Source of the DNA: Xiphydria camelus
Lineage: Eukaryota; Arthropoda; Insecta; Hymenoptera; Xiphydriidae
DNA: 64,000 bases
Reading direction: 5' to 3'
Assembly: GCA_963678675.1 (NCBI GenBank)
Contig: OY783192.1
Coordinates: forward strand, 31,899,250 to 31,963,249
In this document: positions 48,117 to 57,667 of the stretch, one piece after another
Position numbering within the stretch: the stretch's first letter is position 1
How the letters are laid out: each line of letters opens with the position of its first letter
Made by a program: the position numbers and the translations under genes
Notes under the pieces: model-generated
Database searches by the model: none
What the model was told of the DNA's origin: nothing
The model's input: only the letters and a program-made list of their open reading frames with translations

Positions 48117-48520
48117 TACGCGAGGGTGGTCTGATGAAATCCGACCTCAACATGAAAATGGCAGCACTCATCAACGACAGCTGGGGAATGTGGTCGTGCA
48201 TCTTTTGACATTTATTCACCAAAATTTCAGCCATTTTGGACGCGCAGTCTTTGTTTGACAATCGTTTGAGTCAGTCGATGTGAGAGCTTTGGTGAAAATG
48301 GAACAATCACAGCTCGATACCTTGATACTCGATTTTTTCCATTTTCACTAAACCACTCACATCGACTGACTCAAACAATTGTCAAACAACAACTGCGCGT
48401 CCAAAATGACTAAAACTTTGGTGAGTACATGTCAAAAGATGCACGAACACATTCCCCAGCTGTCGTTGACGAGTGGTGTTATTCTCACGTTGAAGTCGGA
48501 AACTTATCAGGCCACCTGTA
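48117..48520. mobile_element. Foldback element just downstream of windei
   Basis: Outer parts GGGTGGTCTGATGAAATCCG and ACTTATCAGGCCACC pair; the best-conserved arm part is CAACGACAGCTGGGGAATGT on the left and ACATTCCCCAGCTGTCGTTG on the right. Arms are about 190 bp. It begins 220 bp past the windei stop codon in the sense direction. On the minus strand it contains AATAAA (near 48210) in the distal arm, which could serve as a poly-A signal (inference). Confidence 0.75.
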
Positions 48521-48739
48521 TAGTGCAATAAAGAACTCAAATTCTCATTATAAAAGTCCTTTCATAAGCAGACTATGATTTCTCGCAAGGAAAGCGAAAT
48601 ACTTTCTGACCATTCAACGAATGATTGTATCACAGTAGGAGTTATTAAAAGAACAAATATGATGTAAATACGGACGAAATATGCCTGATATAAATATAGA
48701 CCGGAAGAGGTGATTTCCATCTCGCTACAAATGCACCGA

Positions 48740-51700
48740 CTATAACGAGATTTTCCCAGGTGAACTATACTGCCCCAGCCTGGAATGTACGTCGACACCC
48801 CTAACGGCGAAGTGGTAATTCTTCCCGTCAGAATGCTAGAACGTAATAAGAACACCGGATGAGAATACCGTATGCCGACGTTGATTAAATTTTGAGGTAA
48901 CAATTGGCTACATAATCTCCATTCTTTCTTATGATTAGCGTCAGTGGTAAAATATACAAACCCGACTAAGTGTACACGCCATTGGCAAAGGCAAAGCTTC
49001 AACATCGCCCACCATCTCCCAACAACTCGTACTGGGTGGCACCCCGGCAACTTCCTGATAGGCGTATATCTGAAAGCTCGCTATGTCGGCATAATTGTCC
49101 GAAAGCGTTATGTTCCAGCCTATTAAAATTCCTAAAACAATAAAGAGACATTATATACTAAGTGAATTGAGGGCAATTCACGGTATAAAAGAATTAGTTA
49201 TTTCGTCACTTTCGTTCACTCACCACAAGCGAGTTTCGATACTTTCAATATCGGAGCAGGAGGTGGAAGTTTCCACGCGGGATTTATCGCATAAGTAGGA
49301 GTTTCAGGTAACGGCGCTGGATGCTAAAAAATATATGTCGCGATTTAAAATACCTAGATTTATTAAGTGTCTGTAAGTACGTTCTATTAAAACTCGAAAA
49401 AGAAAAAGGTCCATCAAAGTCAACCTTAGCGGGTTTAAATTTACCTTTATCAGTTGTAAACTCAAGTTAGCCGGTGTAGTCAGCATTCTTACAGTTACGT
49501 TTGAAATTGTTGGCATATCTGTAAAAGAAATGAGAGCTAATGCAAAGCGTCGAGGTGCATTTTGATATTCGGAGGACGGCAGAATTTTACGAACCTGTTT
49601 TGCAAGTGACTGTGGAGCATTGAGATTTCTCTGGAGATATGGATCGAATCTGAAATGTATAATTTAAACAGATAAGAAATACGTACTACCTTTCAACGCG
49701 ATGATGAGACAGTTCCACCTCGAAGAAGAACACCACGATACTTACCACAAGTCCAGTTGGTGTTGATTGACTCGTAGGTTTTACCACTCTAATACTAGTA
49801 GGTTTCGTTGCGAGAGACATATTTCCTGGAAGCGTTTGTATCACACTTTGAAACCGAGGTGTTTGCGCTTTAGACGTGGCAGTTCCCTGCGTAGGGACGG
49901 AGGTGGCCGTCGTTTTAATACTGGGACCAAGGGCAGCTAAGAACAGAACATTGAAGCGGTTGGATAAGCTCAAACTGTCGTATCACATGGTGCTTCATTT
50001 CGAGAAAAGGTTTTAAATTTTGAAACAATTTTAAAACCTATTGTAGACTGTATTTACCCTTCGTCTTCTCTGTCCCCTCATCCGTTGTGTCGACGAGATC
50101 GTTGGTGCTATTTTTACGCATATTTAGCGTCTCCACAGGCTGACGGTTTGCCAGAATTGGAAGCTTTCCATTTAAAATTACGGATTTCTGTGTGGGCTAA
50201 AGAAGAAAACGAAGATTTAATATCTCACGGTAGTTCATCTCTTCAAACGTGTATTACAGCAGGGAGGTGTTATTAAGTATACTATACTTACTTTAGGCAG
50301 TGTCGGCTGAGGATTGCTACATTGGGCAGATAATGCGAGTGAGTGGGAAGCTTCCAAGGGTTTCGCTACCACCAAAGGAGCGGGAGTCGCCGTCGAAATT
50401 TGAGGATGCGAAGGAACTTGAATGGCAGTTGTAGGAACTTTTGTCGCGATCGGCGTTGATGCTTCGGATATTCGAGGTGCTCTTACTTTTTCTCCTTGCT
50501 TTAGATTCGTCGTATTACCGGAAGACTCGTGGAAATTCGGATTCGTGCCATTTATGACTGAGCTAGACTCTTGAGCAGCGTTTTGTTGCTGCAGCTGCCG
50601 TAAACTTTGAACTCCGTGATCCTGCGAGATGATTTCATAAGTCAACATACATCAAATTGGAAACTTTACAGTAATCATTTCAAGGTAGCGAATAAATGAC
50701 AAATGATTACCGTCAAACAATTCACTTGCAATCCCACGGATCTTGTGATTTGTATAGGTTTCACTGGTTTATCGTTCGCCTGCCGATCTACGACAAAGCG
50801 CTTCAAAACCATTTCAAAGTACTTGATTTGCTTTGCCAATTGTTGACACTTGATTCGTGTTGCTTCTTGGTTCTTCTCCGCTATACGAGCCCGTTCACGC
50901 AATTTCCCAATCTCTCCACGCATCGCTATGGCTTCAACTATTTTTTGTATCAATAATTCCTCGAGTTCCTGAATTTATAAAAAAAAAAGCACGGTTTTTA
51001 AATGTTTACTTCATACCGAGAATTCAAATTGAAGTAATTCATAAATAATACACTATTCTCACTTGGATCTAAAGATAACTTTTTCATTTTTACATTAATG
51101 AAAATTGTATCGTTAACACTCACCTCCTGCTTTAATTTCACTAATTTTTGCTTCGCGTCTCGTTGAAGAAACTTTCGAACGAAGGCGAGCTCTTTATACG
51201 CCTCTTTATTATTTAGACTAGACTCGCTAGAACTCACTTTCATTGTTTTAGTTTTAGCATTACCGTCGTCGTCCACTAAATCGGTATCTATGAATTTCCG
51301 TTTCAATATGTGCGAAGGACTAGCAATAGTAGTCGCACCAGTAGCAATAGTAGTAGTAGAAGTGATGGTGGTAGTAGTAGCAGTGGTTGTACTAGTAGTA
51401 ATGGAAGTAGTGCGTTTCTCAACATTCGCTTGGTCATTCACAGTTACAACCATCTCCGAGCCATCGCTCGAATCCAAGTTGCTATCGCTATTCAAGAACT
51501 TATTTCTTATTATCTCCTCAGCATCTTTCGCCGTTTTTCGCTTTTGCCGTGCGCTCTCATTTTCTGCAATAAAAAAGCCATTTTAATGAGATTTCCGTTT
51601 AAATTTCAAAAAATTCTCTCGAAACATTCATGAACACGACGAAGAAAATTAATTAGTGAATCGTTCTAAAATACTTGAAATTTTGAACGATCGCAACAAA

Positions 51701-54700
51701 CACAGCGAATTATAGTAGTAGGAGTACGAATAATAGGACAATGACCGAGGGAAGAAGGAACGCGGTAGATCAAGGATTTCGAGATTGAGATTGATCGCCG
51801 TTAACGGCGAGTAAAGATGGACGGATAATACTTGAAACGCATTTCACAATTCTCTCGGATTAGAATAGAATTGGTGGGTTGGCATCAACCGGGCGCTCAG
51901 TCCTAATGGACCATTGAGCCCGGGCCCCAACTGGGGCAGCCCTATTAAATGTGACTACGGGGTATGCCGGCCTTCCTCGCAAAGCACAAAAGTTCAACCA
52001 CCCCGATGTCCTTAATACTAGTATCACCGAAAGAGGGGGCCCCCAGGATGAAGTTCCCGAGGGCCGTCAACCTCTCACAGCGCGCCACTATATGTAGAAG
52101 AATCTCCTCTCATCTCCGCACCTGGGGCACAGGACCTCCGTATCGAGGCCCATGTTCCTTACATAGGTGCTTCCTCGTGAGCCAGTGTCCAGTGACTATC
52201 CCACATACGGGTATTTGAGCCTAAAAGCTGGTCATAAATCATTCTTGTGAAATTGTAGATATTAAAAAACAAAATGCTCATTTACATAGCTAAATGTACC
52301 GCGCATCATTTAGCAGCCCCTACTTTTTATTTGACTCCCGCCCTGCCCTCTAGCGTCTGTCGGAAGTTACCGTTCGCTTGAGGTGAGGTGTGAATTGTCG
52401 ATGTTTCTTTTTGTGTGTTCTCACAATACTTATTATTATTGAGTGTTTTGAAATTGTACATGAAATATTTGTGATGGATCTGCCAAAACCTGGTATGTAC
52501 TTGCATGTTAAAATAAAATGACCTGAAAAGTTTCTGACATTAAGTGTTTCGAACGCAATCTTTAACTTCTAAGCATTTCTATACTATGAATTATATATAT
52601 AATAGAATTGAAGTAAGCAGATTGAAAAGACACTTAATAAAAAAGTTGCTGCGGAATAGCGCGGATGTATTTTTAATTATTTGTTTTCATAAGGTAAGTG
52701 AATACAATATGCCCACCCTAAGTGATTTTGTTTCGTTAACAAGATAATGTTAAATAATAAGTAATGGCAATTATGTCATGACAAAGTTCAACATGTTTAG
52801 AACATTAAAAAATCGCTTAGGGTAGGTATATTGTATTCATTCTTACCTTATTAAAAAAAATAATTAAAAATACATCCGCGTTATTCCGCGGCAACTTTTT
52901 TATTAAGGTATTTCCTCAAGTAATTCAAGTCTAAAAGTTTCGGTCATGAGGACTCAGATAAATAGAGGGCGGTATACAGCGTTCTAGAAAAAAAAAATTA
53001 GTGGAGACTATACTCCCACGCAGGCCCACTGTATGCATGGACGTACCTCTACACATACGTAAAATAGCGCGAGTGAATGTGACAATACCGTATCATAGTC
53101 AGGTTATGCGACGACAATTTGTCGTTACCCCGCGTATTTGTTAGTATTCGTTATTTCGAAATTTAAAATGTTGAAACGATTAAGATACAAGGGTAATAAA
53201 TTTATTAAAGCGAGCGATTTAAAGAAATGTATTAACGGAGTGGCGACAATGAACGCATCGTACAGTGTTGCCACATCGCTACTCCTCATTCCAACCTCAA
53301 TTGAATTTCAATAGTTTTTCGAATCTTTGAAAGCCCATCGTTCTTTAATAAAACCTGACTTTGATGTTTGTTTTTGTTACAAAATTTATAATTTTTTTTC
53401 TCTACATTTCTCTAGTTTTTCAAAAATATTTACAAAACAGTTTTTCATAAATAGGTGAAAATGTGTCATTTTTACGGCGTGGGTATAGGGAACGCGTATA
53501 AAAGTGTCTTTCAAAAAACATGAATAACTATTAAACTACACCTGAAAAAAATCTGAAAAAAATTAGAGGAGGTGCAGAATACCTCAATCTCTATTTGACC
53601 AAAATTTCAAATAAATGTACAGAAAAGTGGTTTTGGAGAGGAAACACCTTAAGTGTCTTTTTCAATCTGCCTACTTCAATTTTATAGGTATATAATTCAT
53701 AGTATAGAAATGCTTAGAAGTTAAAGATTGTGTTCGAAACACTTAACGTCAGAAACTTTTTAGGTCATTTTATTTTAACATGCAAGTACATACCAGGTTT
53801 TTACGGATCCATCACAAATATTTCATGTACAATTTCAAAACACTCAATAATAATAAGTATTGTGAGAATACACAGAAAGAAACATCGACAATTCACATGT
53901 CACCTCAAGCGAACGGTAACTTCCGACTGACGCTAGAGGATAGCGCGGGAGTCGAATAAATAGTAGTGGCTACTAAATGATGCGCAGTACATTTAGCTAT
54001 ATAAATGAGCATTGTTTTTTAATATCCACAATTTCATAAAAATGATTTATGGCCAGCTTTTAGGCTCAAATATCCGTATGTGGGGCTGCAGCCCCACGAC
54101 CAACCGTAGCTGAGCCCTGTCCAGGTTCAACAACCTAGTGCCCAGCTTACTGGAGATTATTCTAAAAAGGGCCCTCGTATGCTCCATACACATGGAGCCC
54201 GTGCCCAGAGGTCGGCGAAGCGTTCTTAATCCATTTATGAGCCTCCTCCCTCACGAGCTCCATAGAGATACCTATATTATGCTCGGAACTAGGCCGCGAA
54301 AAGCCTAACCGAGCCAGTTCGTCTGCTTTTCATTGCCAGCAACTCCAAAGCAACACAAGCCACAACCGTAAATACGCAGGGCTATACGTACAGAATGAGA
54401 GAGCACGAATGTTCAGTGAATGAAAATGCAACGTAAAACCTCGGTCACCCGATCGGTTTATTCGTTCGCTTCGAGGGATCTAAAACCTACGACTCACCTA
54501 TGGTATCACTCTTCGAGTTATTGTGCTGATTACAAATGAGCCCAGGAGCCCTGGTATCATCTAGATCACTCTCATCATCTTCTGAGAGTCGAAGACACCA
54601 GCTCTCGTCAGAAAGCGCCTCTTCACTACAATCACTATCACTGTCCCAATCCTCAAACAAAAGTTCTCCCTTTTCCTCTCTCGATGGATTATTATCAATA

Positions 54701-54798
54701 TCTCGTACGTTGGTAGTGCACGAAAATTCAGAAAGAACCCTCTTCGATCGTGTCACGTGCAACGTGGCAGTATTTGCTGTTTCCATTATTACAGACAT
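48740..54798 (-). CDS. wde: windei/ATF7IP (MCAF) homologue, SETDB1 cofactor
   Basis: Eleven coding exons, all with GT-AG junctions in phase: 54498-54798, 51124-51563, 50711-50968, 50292-50621, 50058-50196, 49746-49936, 49595-49649, 49445-49518, 49224-49323, 48962-49131, 48740-48835. They give 717 aa. Residues 48-95 are acidic and serine-rich. Residues 205-320 form a coiled coil across exons 2-3 (LKQE|ELEELLIQKIVEAIA and onward), the region that contacts SETDB1 in this family. A threonine-rich run precedes it and a proline/threonine-rich linker follows. Residues 620-717 are a fibronectin type III domain (ILIGWNI, YADIASFQIYAYQEVAG, YHFAVRGVDVHSR), the family's C-terminal signature. Known role: keeps SETDB1/eggless nuclear and active for H3K9 trimethylation and element silencing. 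The start is the first ATG after an in-frame TAA; an ATG four codons later is possible. Intron 1 (2.9 kb) is packed with mobile elements. An upstream non-coding exon is possible. Confidence 0.92.
51952..52199 (-). pseudogene. Non-LTR retrotransposon ORF2 C-terminal fragment
   Basis: Minus-strand translation gives VTGHWLTRKHLC, then (after a frame change, passing a zinc-knuckle-like CPRCGDE) EEILLHIVARCERL and a short tail ending IGVVELLCFARKAGI. This is the pattern of the C-terminus that follows RNase H in jockey/R1-type elements (LLTGHC, CxxC, HILCxCP). The upstream half is at 54085-54385, separated by the inverted-repeat element. It lies in windei intron 1, same strand. Confidence 0.7.
52200..54084. 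mobile_element. Inverted-repeat element with about 440-bp arms inside the non-LTR fragment
   Basis: Arms 52200-52640 and 53648-54084 start CCCACATACGGGTATTTGAG and its inverse, and continue through TTAAAAAACAAAATGCTCAT, TACCGTTCGCTTGAGGTGA and TTTAACTTCTAAGCATTTC. Each arm holds ATGGATC followed by a splice-donor-like GGTATGTAC, as if derived from the 5' end of a coding transposon. The unique middle (52910-53647) has no transposase frame. Joining the flanks restores a plausible VVG-IVTGH retrotransposon reading, which supports insertion into that fragment. Confidence 0.8.
52632..52909. repeat. Palindrome nested in the inverted-repeat element
   Basis: CTTAATAAAAAAGTTGCTGCGG pairs with CCGCGGCAACTTTTTTATTAAG, and AGGTAAGTGAATACAATATG with TATTGTATTCATTCTTACCT. 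Arms about 125 bp, small loop. It adds a further hairpin to windei intron 1. Confidence 0.85.
54085..54385 (-). pseudogene. Non-LTR retrotransposon RNase H fragment
   Basis: Minus-strand translation shows GVAGNE then, after a one-base shift in an A run, KADELARLGF: the RNase H motif GN-x-x-AD-x-LA with its catalytic aspartate. It continues HKWIKNASP and, after another shift, RLLNLDRAQLRLVVG, the segment that normally precedes LLTGHC. The continuation is at 51952-52199. In windei intron 1, 110 bp from the end of exon 1. Confidence 0.75.
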
Positions 54799-55052
54799 CG
54801 CCAATAACAACGAGTCACATTAGTGCCACACGTGAAATGGATTAAAAAATTCTCAATCTGCGAATTTTTAAAATACACTCGGCACTGCACACACTTGGAT
54901 ACACGTTTAGTTGAATTCGCGAGGTACAGGTAATCGGTTACCCTGATGATAGCGTATGCAATTGCGAAGAAGACGGACCGTCTAATTGCAAATTAGAACG
55001 CTTGCACACTGATTGCACTGTATACGATCTGCGGCACACTCCGTTTATGCAC

Positions 55053-55275
55053 TGGTTAACGCACATTTGGTTGCACCTTATATATCCTACTTCTAACGGT
55101 AATGGCAAGACTGTGGGGATAGCGTGGGTTGATGCGGTGCGTCCAGATTGGCTGGAAGAGGATAACGGTGTAGATCGTGTGAGCTGATGCGGTACGCCCT
55201 AATTGGCTAGGGGAGGAATAAAGGTGGAACAAAAGATGACGTTGGGTTTCTTCCAAGTTCCATACCTAACGAGAA
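55053..55275 (-). promoter_or_regulatory. Promoter-like repeat upstream of windei (TATA + two CCAAT)
   Basis: Homologous to 41604-41775 upstream of U2AF, same orientation relative to the gene. On the sense strand it has CCAAT boxes at 55202-55206 and 55147-55151 and a TATA box at 55077-55084 (GATATATAAGG), with the same 70-bp CCAAT-TATA spacing as at U2AF. About 50 bp containing the distal CCAAT box are duplicated within this copy (ATTGGCTGGAAGAGGATAACGG and ATTGGCTAGGGGAGGAATAAAGG). The windei start codon is 280 bp downstream. Promoter function is inferred. Confidence 0.65.
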
Positions 55276-55640
55276 AGAGTATAACGGTAAGGATTTTCTG
55301 AGTTCCGTGTACCTAACGATTAAGGGTACCGGATGCTCGTTTATGACCATACGGAAGGGTCAGGCTACCTGGAATAATGACTTGAACCTTTGTGTCTGTA
55401 TGATTCAGGTATCAAGTCTCCCGATCGATCATTTATTGAATTCGTCATTTCTCCTCATTACAAAGCTCATTTAATAGCCTAAGTATAGCGGTATCTATTA
55501 GAATAGGTATTGCGGGAAGCAGTTCATTATGACTTATCCAGCAATTAACCCTTCCGGGAAAGGTGCGGGACTGTGAGCTCGTTAGCAGCACACGTTTGTC
55601 GAAACACTTAGCATTCGAAATATAGCGCTATCTATCTTGC
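55276..55640 (+). repeat. Dispersed repeat R1, longest copy
   Basis: Runs directly on from the windei promoter-like segment: CTGAGTTCCGTGTACCTAACG, TTAAGGGTACCGGATGCTCG, CAGGCTACCTGGAATAATG, CCGATCGATCATTTATTG, TATAGCGGTATCTATTAG, GCAATTAACCCTTCCGGG and AAGGTGCGGGACTGTGAG. Partial copies are at 44938, 45360, 46404, 57110 and 63655. No coding frame; class unknown. Confidence 0.8.
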
Positions 55641-56376
55641 TTAAGGGGGAAAGCCACTGTGATGACCGGAAAATGTAGAATAACTTTGTGAATTTTTTCT
55701 GATTAAAATAAAAAACGAGGGAAAAAACTTTTACAACTACATGAAGGTACATATATTTTAGTATATTAGAAAAAAAAAGCAATACATAATATCAATAAAC
55801 TACACAATAATACGCGATGCCGTAAAGCTTCTCTGAAAAATGTTTGGCGCATGGGCGCCATTGCTGTGTCCGAATGGTATATCCAAACCAAAAAAATCAA
55901 TTATTTTCTTAAACTACACGAGTCTAGCTTCAGTTAAGCGTACGGATTTATAAAAATTTTAATTTTTAACAAAGTAACGCATGTTTAAAGATAGAACTTC
56001 GAAATTTAGAGAAAAATTGCTCAGTTTTTTAATTATATCTCAACAAGTAATCGCTTAATCGAAAAAATCATACGCTTAACTGAAGATAATTCTTTTAAAA
56101 ATATTCTGTGAAAATTTCAAGGTAATCGGATAAAAATTGACTGAGTTATGATGGCGCCCAGTTGGAAAAATGTAGTTTCGAGATAAAAGCCTTTAAAACC
56201 GCGCGGTCAAGTTCGAGCGTATGCGCTTACTCACACAAAACCTTTCATAACTCCATAAAATTTTCGAATTTCGGTTTGAAACTTAGGGAACAGATTCTTG
56301 AAACCTCGAACATTAAGAAAATGTAAAAATAAAAAAATCTATTTTTTGAACATATCACAGTGGCTTTCCCCCTTAA
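55641..56376. mobile_element. piggyBac-like non-autonomous element, TTAA-flanked
   Basis: TTAA at 55641-55644 and 56373-56376. Ends GGGGGAAAGCCACTGTGAT and ATCACAGTGGCTTTCCCCC are perfect inverse repeats of 19 bp. The 728-bp body is AT-rich without a transposase frame. Confidence 0.9.
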
Positions 56377-56800
56377 GGTAAGTACAGACCAGTCAACAAA
56401 TTGTTGGCAAAATGTTGATATTGATGTTGTCTACATGTATCCCGCCAACTAGCAACAAGTTAATGGATACTCGTCAACAGCGGGCGGCATGACATCAAAG
56501 AAAGTTGTTGCCTGTTGCTTGTATACGTGTTTTCAGGTAAGTACAGACCAGTCAACAAGTTGTTGGTAACATGTTGGCAACATGTGTATATTGATATATT
56601 TTGTCTACATACATATATCCCATCAACTAGCAACAAATTGATGGATACTCGTCAACAGCGGGCGGCATGACATCAAAGAAAGTTGTTACCCGCGCGCGCG
56701 CGCGTTGCTTGTATACGTATTTCCCATTGCAAGTGGATAACATCGCTCTGCCTGGACAAGTGACTAGTGACGTTTCCTTTCGTTGCTTTATTACAGCTAG
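56377..56800 (-). repeat. Two tandem Harbinger-type right ends
   Basis: GGTAAGTACAGACCAGTCAACA occurs at 56377 and 56535, each followed by AAATTGTTGGCAA-type repeats. Each unit then reaches CGGGCGGCATGACATCAAAGAAAGTTGTT, the inverse of the sequence at 46132-46175 in the Harbinger element. So two copies of the same element end stand in tandem. The second contains a (CG)n run at 56693-56704. Confidence 0.75.
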
Positions 56801-56956
56801 TAGGTACGTTAATAATATTAACTTCGATATTATATTCAATATTGCACAGACAATGTAATAAGAACAAAAAATGAATGCTTATAGCTATCAGTAAAATCGT
56901 TTGATCATTGTCCAAAGTAAATCGAGCAGCACACATTTCACCAATTTTTGCCATAT

Positions 56957-57080
56957 CGCGGGTCTAGAATAACAGGGTTCTAATTGCAATCTCGAAAAGT
57001 CCCCTCCGATGTATCGCACGCGATACGTTAGGAGGGCCTTCTCGAGATTGCAGTTAGAACCCTGTTATTCTAGACCCGCG
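56957..57080. repeat. Hairpin with about 50-bp arms
   Basis: CGCGGGTCTAGAATAACAGGG on the left pairs with CCCTGTTATTCTAGACCCGCG on the right; the loop region itself holds the small palindrome ATGTATCGCACGCGATACGT. Four or five mismatches along the arms. Confidence 0.85.
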
Positions 57081-57109
57081 AATTATGTACTGCTACATTT
57101 TCGCTTTGT

Positions 57110-57322
57110 CGTATTTTCCGATCGGTCATCTATTGGAATTTGTCATTGCTCCCCTTTACAAAGCCAACTTAGAATTCGAAATATAGCGGTATCTATTAGC
57201 GTGGGCACTGCAGGAAATAGCACATTCTAACCTTTCCGGTAATTAACCTTCCGAGAAAGGTGCGGGACTGCGAACGCATTCGCAACCCACGTTCGCCGAA
57301 ACATACCGCCCGCCTCGCCGTT
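57110..57322 (+). repeat. Dispersed repeat R1, partial copy
   Basis: CCGATCGGTCATCTATTGG, TATAGCGGTATCTATTAG, GTAATTAACCTTCCGAG, AAGGTGCGGGACTGCGAAC and CCGAAACATACCGCCCGCC in the family's usual order. Confidence 0.75.
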
Positions 57323-57432
57323 ACGATCGATGTAGAGATTAGATCTAGATTAGCGCGTTACTTAGGTTGCGATGATAGTGAGCGGTAAAAAATGACGTAG
57401 AAGTCCCCTTGCGACGGAACACATATTAACAC
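57323..57432. repeat. Inverted partner of 63836-63945
   Basis: This 110-bp block (ACGATCGATGTAGAGATTAG ... GAACACATATTAACAC) recurs inverted at 63836-63945 with few changes. The pair frames the whole 57.3-63.9 kb nest. Confidence 0.85.
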
Positions 57433-57667
57433 AAATTTAAGGTCCCCATACACGTTCAGTCGGCCGGCCGCTTTCCGCTACGCACACAAATTTGAATGAG
57501 AAATCGCTACCTGTCCGAGGGCCTGTTGATTAATAAAATTTAACGCGTGTGGGAGTTCACCGACAGGGATTCGTCCGGCGCTGGACTGACGGAAAAATTT
57601 TACTCCAGACTGAAATTGTATGACCTTGCAACCACGTACCTTTCCCGGAAAGGTTAATTACCAGACG

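Noticed and set aside
48562..49050. 162-codon minus-strand frame overlapping the last windei exons
   Set aside because: It runs out of frame through exon 10, the last intron and exon 11. The fibronectin type III reading with proper splice sites explains the region better.
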